From Heterobilharzia americana (taxonomy: Eukaryota; Platyhelminthes; Trematoda; Strigeidida; Schistosomatidae): 64,000 nt of DNA. Shown here in pieces: positions 37,411 through 50,900 of this stretch. Made by a program: the position numbers and the translations under genes. The notes below the pieces were generated by a model. That model did no database searches. It was not told the DNA's origin and was given only the letters and a program-made list of their open reading frames with translations. The stretch covers positions 69,631,160 to 69,695,159 of the forward strand of contig OX104130.1 in the NCBI GenBank assembly GCA_944470555.2. The letters are read 5' to 3'. The first letter of the stretch is position 1. Every line of letters starts with the position of its first letter.

Positions 37411-38639
37411 AACTAATAACTCCATTTTTAGCGATAGAACCAGTATAAAATCTGTTTTAATTATTCTTGGAAGATGCCAAAAGAATAAAGTTGATTTTAT
37501 ACTAATCACATTGTGTAAAACAAACTATAAAGGTAATATAGGAGAAGTCTGCATTTTCGTCTACCAGATCAATTAGATACAGGAACACTAACCAGGTTGT
37601 TCAAGCCTAAGTAGAAAGACCAACTTTTAAGCAGTAAAACTACAGCAACATGGAATATGAGGACTATTTCCAAGCTAAAAAATCATCGGTATCTGGGCAA
37701 ATTGGGATATCTGATAACAATTCAATTCAGTTAAGATAGTCATATGTAAGATTAATATGCTTCGCCAGTTAATCATAACACGAAAGTAAGATGGAATGCA
37801 AACGAAACGCCTGATAAGAATAAAAAAACTCTATCAACTCCATGTACTAAATGAATGACAATAGCGTGCATAAGAAACATACTAATGGTAAAACGGGGAA
37901 GTCATAAATTTACAAAACAACTGTCGATTCTAAAGATGGAAAATGCATGAGAATACGAATAGATGCCAAACATAGAACAGATTTTTTTGTAACTTGATTA
38001 CCTGAAAGGCAATAATGCAAATGTGTTTAATACAATACAATGGGAATGCAAACAAAATACTTGATTCCCCGAGATCGAGTACAAAACCTTGAAGCAACAG
38101 ATGACTGACGTAAAATGCATCCGTAACAAATATAGAAAAGATGGAAAAATCAATGCAGAATCTGGTACAAAAGAATTCACGCTGTCACAAAAGTTCCAGA
38201 GTTGAGAGAGTATAAATAGATGGAAGTTGATGAAAATATTCAAAACTTTGATGACAAAGAATGTATACATCTCCACCATCATAAACAATTTTTAGTCATG
38301 TTGCGAACAGTTTGCAACTCTTGATCCCTATCGAAGACCTTGGTCAAATAGCCTACACCACCCTACGCGGAATCAGACCAACAGTTAAAGACTTTGTGGA
38401 TTGGCTCCAAATGTAGAAAGTATATGTAAAATACAGTGCTCAAATTTATATTCCGTGTTGAATGGAATGGCATGTTTCAGCATAATCAGCTAGATATTTT
38501 AGAATGAAATTCAACTTGGACAAGACTAAGTGATTACTGAGAGTAACCAGTATTGAGTAAAAAAATTCTCTTGTAAACTTCTCATAACTTCAGTAGAAAT
38601 TAACAGACTCATGTTAAGTTGTTCACAGCATTGTTAGCG
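37411..38639. other. No gene recognised
   Basis: Nothing assigned. Confidence 0.4.
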
Positions 38640-39090
38640 TTTGGTGGAATCATTGTCAGCAATGTTGAGGTCAGGCGAAGAGCTATAGGCAAAACAGTCA
38701 ACCTTCATCGACTGAGTTGGCTTGGACATACCGTACATACCGATTCACCGCCTACTTTAACGTGCAAGGCTAGGGGAAGTTGCATTACGTTGGAATAGGG
38801 CTCAGGGTTGCCAAACTAAGACGTAGCACTAATCCATGTAGTCCCTAACTGTTAGCCCGAGACGTGTTAGGAGATATGGACAGCCTGGTTGGGAACCTCG
38901 AGACGATGAGAATCAGGTAGCTTACAGTGGCGTAGATGCATTCACTTCTTGACGTCTCCTAAAGCTTGAATATTTGCCCTAACCTTCAAACTGTTCATTC
39001 TGTCATACATTTGTTCTTTGTATATTATTGTGAATTGTGGCGACTTAGACCAACGTACTTGTGTGTGAGGTTCTACTCTGATTTTGTCTG
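38640..39090 (+). mobile_element. 3'-end fragment of the second RTE-like family
   Basis: Degraded C-terminal block (AACCTTCATCGACTGAGTTG, encoding the HRLSWLG-like segment, near 38700), then the 3' UTR ending in TGTGAGGTTCTACTCTGATT and TTGTCTGTTT, seen in reverse at 52660-52720. Confidence 0.65.
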
Positions 39091-41054
39091 TTTATCACTT
39101 CAAAATCCCTGAAGAGTTGACTTTAAACAAGTCACAAATGTTCACTCTGAAATTTTAATGAACCGCATGTCAAAGTATACATAACAAAACCTACCAATTT
39201 CTTAGTATATACCCAACCTAATGTAACACATGGGGTTTTAAAGTGGACAGATTGAGAAAACTTCGTAAACCTTGCCGACAAGCACTGACAGTACTTAATA
39301 TCACAATTTCACAAAAAATTTCGCCGCGTAAAATGACGGAATTTTGAACGCCATCTAGTGCAGTGTGATTTTTCATTCATATTCATACAATGTCCTAAGA
39401 CCAGAGCAGTTGTTTGTACATGTAGAAAAATACAAAACTTTGTACGATGCGGTAGTTTATGAGAAGGTATTATAAATATCAGCAAAGTGTTCGACAAGAA
39501 TGAATGTCATGTAACCAGTGCAGTCTAAGGTATTTACGACAACTTAGGTTGCAGAAGTAAGTTGACACTGCAATATTGTACCTGCTCGAAATGTATACTT
39601 CACTTGTTTAACGGTGAAAAATGATCCATTTGAACTAGTAACTATGTACTTTACTTCATTCTCTCACTTAAATCGTCTAATCCTCAAACGTAAGTAGAAA
39701 TGTCATCCTCGTTATTTACTTCTCGTAGTTGAAATTCTACTCCACTGACAGAGAATTGATACAAAAGAGAAGTAAGTAGCAAATCATGAAGAAAACAAAG
39801 AAAAGTTATGCTTGAAGATTTCAATAACCATTGTACACTAAGTAAACAAAACCTTTCCATCAAGATACAATTAAAAGAAGAGAGATAGAAAATTATTTTC
39901 ATCAGAAGCGGTGAACGATAAATACATTTAATACTATGGTGATAGTAGACCGATAAATAGCCCAGCAGTTTGTATTTTCTTAAGAAATAAACTATGAGCT
40001 TCACACCACAAAAATAGTGTAAAACAATAGTCTAAGAATGAAGAAATAAGAGAAGTTGACAACACAACACAGGTCTAAATCAACCCATTTTCACTACAAC
40101 CATAAATAAGTGTACTAATGATAACAATGACGGCAATGCAATAATTAGTAGCGACAAGATGGATAACTATCAATCCTTTTTATGTGATTAACAACAAACT
40201 TTATTCTAATTTCTAATCAGAACAATCTGTCATTCTTCATCAGAGTAATTAGAAACGAGGCAACAATAAAACATGATAATTAGAGAAAATAAGGTACGAT
40301 ACACAGACTAAAAGTCAGTCAACTGTAACTTATTGAATTTACTTGTAGACGATTGGCTAGAGAAAAAGGTACATTAAACCAACTCTTGCATGGATTGAAA
40401 CACAAAACCCACAAGCAATCCAAATAAAAACTAAACGGAAGATTAAGATATGTAAGGTCACACCTAATAATGCTAATGTCTGATAAACGGTAACAGAAAT
40501 CAGCTTCAATTTACTAGTGAATGAATTAACTACGCTAATTTTAATTCTCTTGATAGTAAAGGAAAGGATGACAGTGTGAGTGGTTATCATTCTCATTAAA
40601 CTGAAAACCCATTATAACTTGCGAAAATAAACTAACTGTGTGATGATATAAGTGAAATGAGAGGGGAAAAAAGACTTAAGCTATTCCGATTCTTCTTTGA
40701 GCTAGAACATAAGTGGTAAATTATTCTATCTAATCGTTAGAATCTAATTCAAATAGTCATTATTTTTGCTTATCATGGTCATCAATACAAACATTTCACT
40801 TTACAATGAAAATAAAGAGGACAGTTTAAAGAGTAAAGAATAAAGGAAGTTAATTAATCAAACTGCAAAACAAATTAGGCTAAACGGAGAGAGGAGTGCA
40901 AAAGTGTAACAATAAACTTTTCAGAAACGAGTAGACAGTAGAGTAAAACCATCAAAATATAGTTAAAAGTGGGTGTTATATCGCTCTGGAATGAGATCTT
41001 GAACAAAAGACTAGTCAATGCATTGACGATAGTCACATATAAAACACCTCCTCC
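39091..41054. other. No gene recognised
   Basis: Nothing assigned in about 2 kb of AT-rich sequence. Confidence 0.4.
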
Positions 41055-41290
41055 AGATAACAGGGTTATTTGATTTCATCACTTCCCTTCAACTTTGACC
41101 TCAATGACACCCTCGAAACAGCTCTGAAGGAGTTGTATGGTGATTATGTAGATCTGTTACCATCACATAAAAGACTTTTCGATCTCGAGTATGTGAATGA
41201 TATGGTCTCATTTAGCAACAACACCCAGGCTACTCAAATTTTAATTAACCATTTGGTAATCAGTATCTGTATGTTATGTACTTGATATCG
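41055..41290 (+). mobile_element. Reverse transcriptase fragment of the second RTE-like family
   Basis: A 71-codon frame reads SSLPFNFDLNDTLETALKE, then LLPSHKRLFDLEYVNDMVSF. This is the RT stretch around the catalytic box, where YADD has become YVND, so it is dead. It is cut off just before the (AT)n tract. Confidence 0.75.
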
Positions 41291-41354
41291 TCGAAGTACT
41301 CACTGCTTCTACAGGACTGATGGAAGCTTCTGTGTCCACTTACCTTTGGCGATA

Positions 41355-41358
<4 letters not shown>

Positions 41359-41420
<62 letters not shown>
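41359..41420. repeat. (AT)n microsatellite, 62 nt
   Basis: Uninterrupted AT alternation that directly follows the 3' end of the minus-strand SINE at 41421-41600 and may be its tail. Confidence 0.97.
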
Positions 41421-41425
<5 letters not shown>

Positions 41426-41600
41426 TGTATTCATCATGAACTGACATCAATTGTAGAACCACTGGGAACCTGGGAGCATCGGGCAGCTGTTTCGCATTAG
41501 TATGAGACTCTTCAGCAGTACCACCATCAGGAATCGAACTCGTGACGTTCACGTTTCGCAGCGAACGCGTTAACTATTCAGCCAATAGCTCGGAAATCCA
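41421..41600 (-). repeat. tRNA-derived SINE, fourth family
   Basis: On the minus strand: ATTGGCTGAATAGTTAACGC (A-box region) and CGAGTTCGATTCCTGATGG (B box GTTCGATTCC), then a non-tRNA tail ending GTCAGTTCATGATGAATACA and ACCTT, then the (AT)n tract. Confidence 0.7.
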
Positions 41601-41776
41601 TGGTTCACAGTTTCTCACTTCTATCAATTCGTGACATAGCGCGACTATCTACTAAAGTCTTCAGTTGGCATTCGCTTCACTCCACTGGTCATAGCTTTTC
41701 ATTAGAACTCCCGGGTATCCATCTCGAATCATGTTACTAACAAGCAGTCAGTTCGTGATGAATACAACCTTAAAAA
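41601..41776 (+). repeat. Related repeat on the opposite strand, same terminal block
   Basis: Ends GTCAGTTCGTGATGAATACA and ACCTT (about 41747-41771), matching the end of the minus-strand SINE at 41421. The two are back to back and form an inverted pair. The middle (TCACTCCACTGGTCATAGC) is not shared. Confidence 0.55.
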
Positions 41777-41948
41777 TAAAAACCCCATAAACCTCAAACG
41801 ACATTATGCAAAAATATATATTTAAAAGCAGTAATAAGTAAACAAAATAAAATGTGTTGTTTCAATGAAAAAGATACAAACTCTCAATAAATAACATAGA
41901 CAAAAGAAACACTGCTGACCATGCATTCAAAAATTCGCTGAATAACAC

Positions 41949-44900
41949 TCACTGTTTGATTAGGTTGGACTTTACATGATTCAAACTAGCTTGTAAACGA
42001 ACTAAGCTTGCCTGACAGGTTGCCCATTCTCCTCGAAGTGTTAAAAATCCTGGATTATTCAGCTCTTTCCTATCTTCTGCTGATTCCTTGTTTAACAAGT
42101 GCTTCGGTTCCTTTGAACTTATAGCCTCAGACAGAGCTGAATTTGCCGCTATCCGTCGCAAGTTCAAACTGTGTGAACGTAGTATCGAATGTGTCCAGTG
42201 AATATACAATTCAAGATGACGTGATCGACCTCCCAACTGACGGGCAAGGAAAGAGATGAGATAATGTATGACCTGATTGATAGGTAGTTGATGGGCTAAG
42301 AAGTCAACTGAAATACAACAAAGGAAATTAAACGAAAGGTTTGAAACACTACTACCACCATTACTACTACAAAAATGTTGCATATAATAGAAGATACACC
42401 AGTTGTATAATGGTACAGCTTGTGCTAAATTGATGCCCAAGGCTCAAACAAACCTAATACCAATGGAGTTCATCCCATAAAAAAGAACAGCAATTATTAC
42501 ACAAGAAAATCATAGATGAATGTAAAGGAAACCTAACAAAAATTTCTTATTGAACTCTGGGGGTTGAAGATTTCCGTATAATATAACTATACCTCTAAAA
42601 TTCTAACAAATGTATTGAGATATCTCCGAATGATCTGTCATATTAATTTACAGCTGTTAACTACGGTATTGACTTGCAGATTAGTGAAATCCTATTGATG
42701 AGTAAAGCAAAGATGAAAATGATTTCTAGACTGATACCAAAAGGTCTATCAATGAAAGCTTACGCTCTAAAATAAATAAATCTACCTGCATACAGTACGA
42801 ATTTCTACATCGTTCAACACTTGGTTTTATTGGCTATATAAGCAATATCAGTTCGTGATGATAAATATCTTTACACCGGCCAAGTTCTCAGAGCTGACAA
42901 TTAGAATGGCATCGACAAGTTGACTCTTATCTACATCCGGTTCTCACTGATGTAGACATAAATACTCGTAAACCCAATTCAAAGCAACAACCATATGACT
43001 TACGTTTTCAATTCCAAATATATGTTATTGTTTGTTTTAGTTTCTACAAAAAATAGCATGAATAAACATGCTAACTTCGATAAATTAGTACCTATGCTGT
43101 GCTAGTACATAGATGAAGTTTGATCATATTTGCGAATTCGTAAGGTTCTGCCTGGTATGAAGCTTTCAGTCAAGTAGTTCAACGGAAATTCCTAACTACA
43201 AAAAGTTGCCGGTTAATAATAGTACGAATGAATATCAACAGCTAGCCAACTTACAGAAGGATATGAATCTAGAGCAATTAGGATATGAGACGGCCTCCAA
43301 AGTGTACGCATTAAGGCGAAGCATATTGTATCATTTAACTTTGGCCCACTTGACCTGATACAGATGGTTATCAATGGCATTGTACTTCTAGTCATCACAA
43401 TACCCCGAAGGTTGTTCCTGGTATTGCGAGACATGATAGTTTATCAGATTATATCAGTTTCACAAGTCTAGTAGAAGCAGACCTCAATCCCGATTGAAAT
43501 CCGTAGTGAAAACCATTTCCGAACCAATCTGAATCATATATAGGAGACACATTAGTAAAACCCCAATGAGGTGAAAAAACAATATCTTCTCTGAGGAAGT
43601 GGCTCCTGCAGGGTCGTGAAACATCAAAATTTACTTTTTTTTTTACCTAACTGGGATCTTATAAATATATCTCCTTTATACATAATTTACACAATGCTCA
43701 ACTTATTCAATTCTATCAAGTTAAATGTTGATCCTAAAGTCTATAAAGCTGAACCTGTTGGTCACATGTTAATTTACAACATAAAGTGGACGAAAATGTA
43801 TTTTTCACCCGATATATTGTTGTGAGGCAACTTCTCAGCTGAACTCTGAATCTGAAACAACTAAAACATATGAGAAGCTGTCGAACGATACTAACAGGTC
43901 TTCTATTGAAGAAACTTTAAACTGCCATGAGCGCATGTGATAACTACCTTAAATTATACGATTAATTAGGCTGCAATGAAGCTTTTTGTCGCACCATGTT
44001 TATGAGTATCTCCTATATCACACCAAATGATCTAAATCTTTCGACGTTTGATTATCTTTAAAGCCTTCAGTTATCTGAAGTACCAGTGAGATCACTTTGC
44101 AACATGACAAAGCATCGTTACAAGATAAATATCCATTTTGTTGATTTATGAGAGAAATGTGCAGATGTTTTTCAGCTTAGTCTTGGCCAACATACCACGA
44201 TACAAGCCACAACATGTCGTCTGTCTAGGGCATAAAGTTAATACTTCACTTAAAACGATCACTTCTATGTATTGCCATAATTAGGGTTGATGAAAAACTA
44301 TTGTAATTGAGCTGTTAAACTATTCCACCCTGTGAATTTTTTCCCCATTAGCTAGTGCTGGGAAGAGCTGCATATTAAGTTGTCCACTGTTCCTTATCTG
44401 GTAGCCAGTGTTCTTGCATTATTACTTAGTAATGGTGTTCAATGACAATTTTCACATGTGCTGGAAAAAGAAACCGGCGTTGAGAAAACTACCAATATTG
44501 TTAGTCTTAATGAATAATACGTTTCACAACCATCTATGGATGGATATCTTGTTATTATTTTTCAGTGTCCACAGAATCCAGTGAGACAAACGACTTTTTT
44601 GTCAATAACTTGAAGAAGGGAAGTCCAAACACCTCACACTTTCCTTTTTGCAATTTATCTGAGACTTGAAATATTGACACAATTTCCAACCCTGTAACAT
44701 CATATAAGTAATAATCAAGCACAAAGTCACGTCACAGTGCTTATACAGAAAGTGTTCCAGCATAAAAGTAGACAAACACCTGGGGATCAACAGAGAAGTG
44801 CATTCCCAACTCATCCAAAAATGATTAGATAACTAAATAAAACTTAAATATTGATTCACCATACAAATGTATGCTCCTTGATGAAGTCAACAGCCAAAAA

Positions 44901-47900
44901 TATACCAAACCTTCTGTTTGTTTCCTTGAACCACCTGGTACTTATACTATACTACAATATAAGTGAGTGTTTTGCGACCCATATTTACAAAAGTCTTTCG
45001 TTGCTAAAAATAAAACCACAAGAATATTAAGTTTTCTTTAAGGAAAATTATTAACACCATAGTCAGTGACCACTAAAAATTAAAATTACTCGTTTCACAC
45101 TTAATTTAAGTATTAGAAAAATTAAAAGGCAGATAGCCGCTAAATGTGAGATAAGCGTGGGAATCCCTACAACTTTGGTGAATATAAAAAGTTGTTTATT
45201 AAGATTTACATCCGATTCTTCAGTGAAATGACTTCATACTGAGTTCAAAATGACTAGTTAGCAACTCGTTAGTCGCTCTCCTTGCTAATTTCAGACTACT
45301 TTTCATCAGAATAAAAAGACCTAACTTAAAAGCAAACATTGCAATGTACGAGCAGTTGCTTATCTTGAACATATACGCGATAAAACATGATTGCTAAGAA
45401 ATGCAACCTATATCATGTAAACCATTAGAGAAACGGGAAAGAAAACCTTTAACAGAATTATCACAACACGAGAAGTAGTCGTATAAATAACAATTTTCGT
45501 TTCCTTACCACTATTTTTTTAAATGGAAAAAAAAGGAAGACTACACGGTATAATCAACTTTTATTTTGATTCTACACCTTATCCCACAACATATCAAGCC
45601 ACTGGGTGGCACGTTACCTCAGAAGATATCCAAGGAGCCATTATGCACTGATAGATAGATGCTGAGCGAACACAACTAAGTTGTCCCACAATGGTATTAT
45701 TAATTAACCACACTTGCTTCGCCCAACCGGCCTCAGTTCCAGCAAACAATGGAAGCTATACAATCTGTTGAGATAGTGTGTATAGGACAAGTTCAACCCA
45801 AGTTGGCATTTCGGTTGGAAGGTCAGTAACTTAGAGGTTACTGATTCCAATTTTACTGCAACTCAAGTCTCTTTTAGTCAAGGTTACCTAAAACAAGTTA
45901 CAATAAACTAATTATCACTTACTTTGATCAACAGGGATTGACTCGATAACTTCTTCAACAAGTTCATGCAATTGTAACCGAATAGCCATATCTAAAGCTT
46001 CCGCTTGTCTACCTTGGATAAGTGCTGCACGAGCATTTGACGGAGTAGTCATCTCATCAATACCTAGTGTATCAAATAACCAACCACTCTCGCTATAACT
46101 TGAAACACCGAAACAACTCCCCACACCATATCCACTCCCAGCAGATGGTAAAGAATACACGAGAACACCTTCTGTAGTAGTAGCCGCAAATGCATCACCT
46201 GTGAACACATGACGCAATGGAAATAAATAGTTAAATATCCTATATATGCATCATGTTTACTCAAAAATTCACTAGACAATTTTTTTAAGAACAACGAGAA
46301 AAAGATCACTTCACTTAGAGTAAAGGTCAAAATCAACAAGTTTGAACTCAAAAATTAAAAGTACATTTTAAATGCTTCTACCAAAAATGAAATTATCGTT
46401 TGGAATAAAACGGAATAACCTAAAACGGCTACAAGTTTATTGAATCCACTCTACAATGAAAGGCTACATTAAAAAACCTCATGACAAAAGTGAAGAGTAA
46501 CTGGAAAGAAATGGTCAATAAAAATCAGACTAAAAATGAAATATAAAGTAGCAGCGCGCAAATAAGCCACCAAAAAACAATGGAAACTGTCTTATAAACG
46601 ATCTCCGAATAATGATCCCATATATTAGCTCAAATTTAAGACTCAAGGTTGTGAATATCAAACCCTCGCAATTTTTCCTTCTGGTATTAGAAACTTTTTA
46701 ATATCCGTCAGAACACATCTGAAACCATTCATCGAGAACATCCAGCCTATGTCACCCAATAATAACCTAGTACTCTGCGGGTAATCACGGTTATTTATTT
46801 TAGGGATTTTAAGAGATAGATAAGTAACCTTCACGTGAACGAAACCAGACAAGATTATGTCTTCTGATGGTCTCCTAACTGACATTGAAAATTAGTCAGT
46901 AGTATGATATTTGTGATAAGCCTGTGTTAAATTACACATTAATACAAGATGAGAAGCAGAACTAATGACAAGCACAGTATAAATGAACAGAAGAGTTTGG
47001 CTTTAAGTGCGATATAGACCAAAAAAGCCAAATCAAAGATATGAATGTTGTTAGTGAAAAAAAGACCTCTGCAATAAACTGTATTGGTAATGGCTGTATT
47101 TAACCATGTATCTTTTCTGAACCGAACCACCAGCTCAAAGAGAAAAGGATAATCACTATTGTGGATAGTAAATTAGTACCTTAGTCCCATTAGAGTGTTT
47201 AACTTCAACTCAATCTTATGAAGCAATATTAGCACAAAATAAAGCCTTTCACAACATTCCAAAACAATTAAAGTCTATTACAACAAAAAGTATTCAGTAG
47301 TATGACCGTCAGCACCAAAAATAATTCAACTTTTATATAATGATTTACCGGTAGGTGAAAATCCAACTGCAGAAACTTTCACTTCAGGTTTCCACTGACG
47401 ACGACTACGATCTTCACCTTTTACAGTTGATGGAATTCGAAGACTAGGACGTTGGGCTTCTTTAGCGTTCATAGTTTCTATGCTAAAACGACTTAAGTAG
47501 TTACGTCGATCATGTACTTCTTGAACTCCATCCAATGACAGATTACATGTTACTTCAAACCGTTTTAACAAAAGTTTATCCGGAACAGAATAAAGACAGA
47601 CATACTTCGAATCTCCACCTGCCAATAGATGCTCACCGTCGACAGAGTATGCTATGGTTTGAAATTTCCTTTTCATAAGAACATACAAGAAAGATATTTA
47701 AAAAGTTAAAGAGTCAGTAAACGTTTCAATGTTAAAAACAGTTTATATGATCATAAATACCAGCACCCCTGATTTTTTTTCGCTTACTTGTTATACTCTC
47801 TGATTTCTTTTCGCTCACGGTCTTTCTGTCCCACACGGATTACCATTTCAGTGTTTTGATTGACTCCTGACTATTTTATCATTCTAATTAACCTGTCTCT

Positions 47901-50900
47901 CAAGGTCATCGCAATTCTTTACATATATTGTCAGCTTTTACTAGCACAGGTCTACGGCTCGAATTACTATGAACTCAACTGAGCACCAGTCTTTTGACTA
48001 TACTCAGCAAATCACCGGAGTTAAATTGTCTCAACCATCACAGCCTTAATTGTTAATGATTCTCGTTTGCCCTTGCTAATCATCACTATAATAATTACTT
48101 TATTGTAAACAATTAAATATTTTTTAAGTTCATGTTCACGGGAAGAAGAATAATTTGTGTGAAAATACCCTCGGTGTAATACTAAAGTTCGTTTCAACAA
48201 CAATTATTCATTCAGTTTTTAAATGAATACATGATGCGCTAATTATGACACTTTAAATTTTCAGTTTTGCAGAATTCAGCAGTAAATTTCAGTTGTTACA
48301 TTGTGAAACAGACCGCTATTTGGAAACCACTCTCTACTTAGAGCTTGTAACCAATGTATCTTTCAATGATGAAAAACAATTGAAATACAATTGTGGCATG
48401 CAATCTTTTAATAAAACAGGTACTTGTCAGGTTAAACCATGAAGATAAAAGTATGTTTTTAATACTATGATTCAAAACTGATTATCTTAACAGTACTTAT
48501 TTCCAAGCATTTTGTGCAAATTACAAGTAATGAATATCGAATGTTGGTTTCGCTTTTTGCTATTATGATGATAGGCACTCCACATGTTTAGGTGAAACAT
48601 AGGCTTTAGACCCTTGAACAAATTTTATGCATACTATATTCATTCTAGTGACTAGCAGTGAAAACCAGGACATGCGTTTCGTCCTATTTAAGACTCGTCA
48701 GTTGGGTGTACCTGCACCCCAGTGACTGATCTTGTCCCCACTGAGACTCGAACCCAGTACTCATAGCTTTAAACGCCAAAGCGTTATCCACTAGGCCACT
48801 GGAGCACTACAGCCACCTCTTATGCAACCGATATCAGTTGCTGAATAGGGTCGAATTGCTTGACCTCTATTTCAACCGTTTGCCCATCAAGTATTAATTC
48901 TCGAAATTGTATCCAAATGCAACGAATGAATAGCCAAGCAATCCATAACATGAAGTTACAAAATGATTGATATTCTTTAGCCAAAGTCTACACATGAAAC
49001 GTTAAGTGAGTTCCAATGAACCATATTATCCACAGGTTAGAGACACCGTTAGGCATAACAGTGAATAGAAACACAAAATTCCCCATACCTATATAAACGG
49101 AGTAGTGGACCAGAAAGTAACGAGAACATCTTCATGTCTATTTTCACATAAGTGCTCTTTATTGAACAACTATTGTGCTCTTACCTTTCGTTTGCGTTCA
49201 CCTTCATGGCATCACATTACTTAATGCAGCACATTTCTTGATCTAACTGAAATAAAGAATTTGAATTTCTAGTGTACATATATTCAAAGAATCACAGCAG
49301 ACAATAATAAACATACTTCGCTTCAGCTGCTCTGCGTGGAGTAACCAAGTCGTTCTCATTAGTCTGACTGACTCCAAGGTCACGATGACCATCTATGGTC
49401 CCCAATTCAACTCCTTCGTTAGGATCATAGAAAACGATATTCCCATTTAGCAGGGAAATCGCCAACTGTTTTCCATCACCTCGATAGGCAACGCATAGAG
49501 CTGGAAAACGGAAGATCAAACTAATCATTAGTCGTTACAATTACTCGTATATACGTGTGCCATTATCGGTGTTATGGCTTTGAGGACTCAATCGTAATAT
49601 ATCATTAAACCCAAGTGATTGATAATAAAAAGGGGCTTGAATGAGTAAACTTACACAGACTTGCACTATGTGAAAAAGGTTCTACTATACCACACTGCAC
49701 TTGTCAATCCTGACCTATCCTGGTTTTTATTTTGACTATGTAAGATAAGCATGGTTTGACAGATTAGTATTTACAATGAGTTATGACTGAAGGTGAAATG
49801 ATAATTTGGACAGCGGTGCGATCCGAAACAGCGACCACCTGGTTTCCGGCCCGATGTCCTGCCAACTGAGCTACGAAGTTTAACTGCTGACTAGAGTCTT
49901 ATTTCACTTCAATCACTAAGGATTTTGTTCGACTACCATGTGAGTTTGTGACGCGTTACCGCTTGATCGTATTCACACTGGCTGCCTAGTGAGGACTTTT
50001 CATCCCAATCCGAATCTAACTGAATTGGAGAGGGGGAGCATCATACTGATTATCATTTTGATTGAGACACCCGTGGTTTGGCATACTAGCATTTACACCG
50101 GGTGATGAATGAAGGTTATATAGCAATATCTGTACAAAGCCAACCGGAATGTCTACATAGTTTTAAGAAATTTACTTTATCTACTTAGAAGTAGTATAGT
50201 TTTCTAACAATAATTTCATGATATAGGAAAATGAGGAAAATGACTAGAGCCAAAATCACCAACGATGTACTAATGCGAATAGTTGTTTATGAGAAGACTA
50301 CAACACTAAGATTAATCTGGCAAATCAGTGGAGTTAAGCTGGTAAGTACAAATATATACAAAGAAACAGTGAAGCAATCTGACTCTAGTCATTGAACTCA
50401 ATATATATCGTACTACACAAATTCCCTGTAAATTTAGTTGAGAGCAATGCACCACCTAATCCACATCAGTACGGTGTTAGAAGTTCAATAAAGCAGAATA
50501 TTTGTTTACCTAATGTCGCTTAGAGATAATCATACTACTCACAAATTTGTCAGCACACTGAAATATGAAAAACGCATGTTTGAGTTTACCGTTTTATCCA
50601 AAAAGCGATAGACAACAGTTTCCTTGATCCCTTATAAAACATAAAACTATGTTGCCTGGCTATTTTTCAGTATTACTTTTGGACGAGCATAAAATATATT
50701 TTTCCATCTGTTCTGCTAACAAATCTCTAAACTCAACAACCAAGTTTAGCTAATTACGATTAGTACTGATTTACATCACTCGAAATGAAATGAATATACC
50801 AAGTGTCACTTTTTGAAGCAAGAGTATAAATATTCATCCTTAAACTCTTTAGTTGGTTTGCGCCGCTTGACCTCTTAGCTTCCTAGATCTGCGTACCTTT

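Larger units (their letters stand above)
47669..49316 (-). other. PWP2 intron 10 (1.65 kb) with a hammerhead-SINE
   Basis: GT-AG intron. It contains a hammerhead-SINE in the same orientation as PWP2, so the ribozyme would be present in the pre-mRNA. Confidence 0.85.

Noticed and set aside
41070..41285. 71-codon frame just beyond the PWP2 stop as a host gene
   Set aside because: It reads as the RT region around a mutated YADD box of the second RTE-like family.
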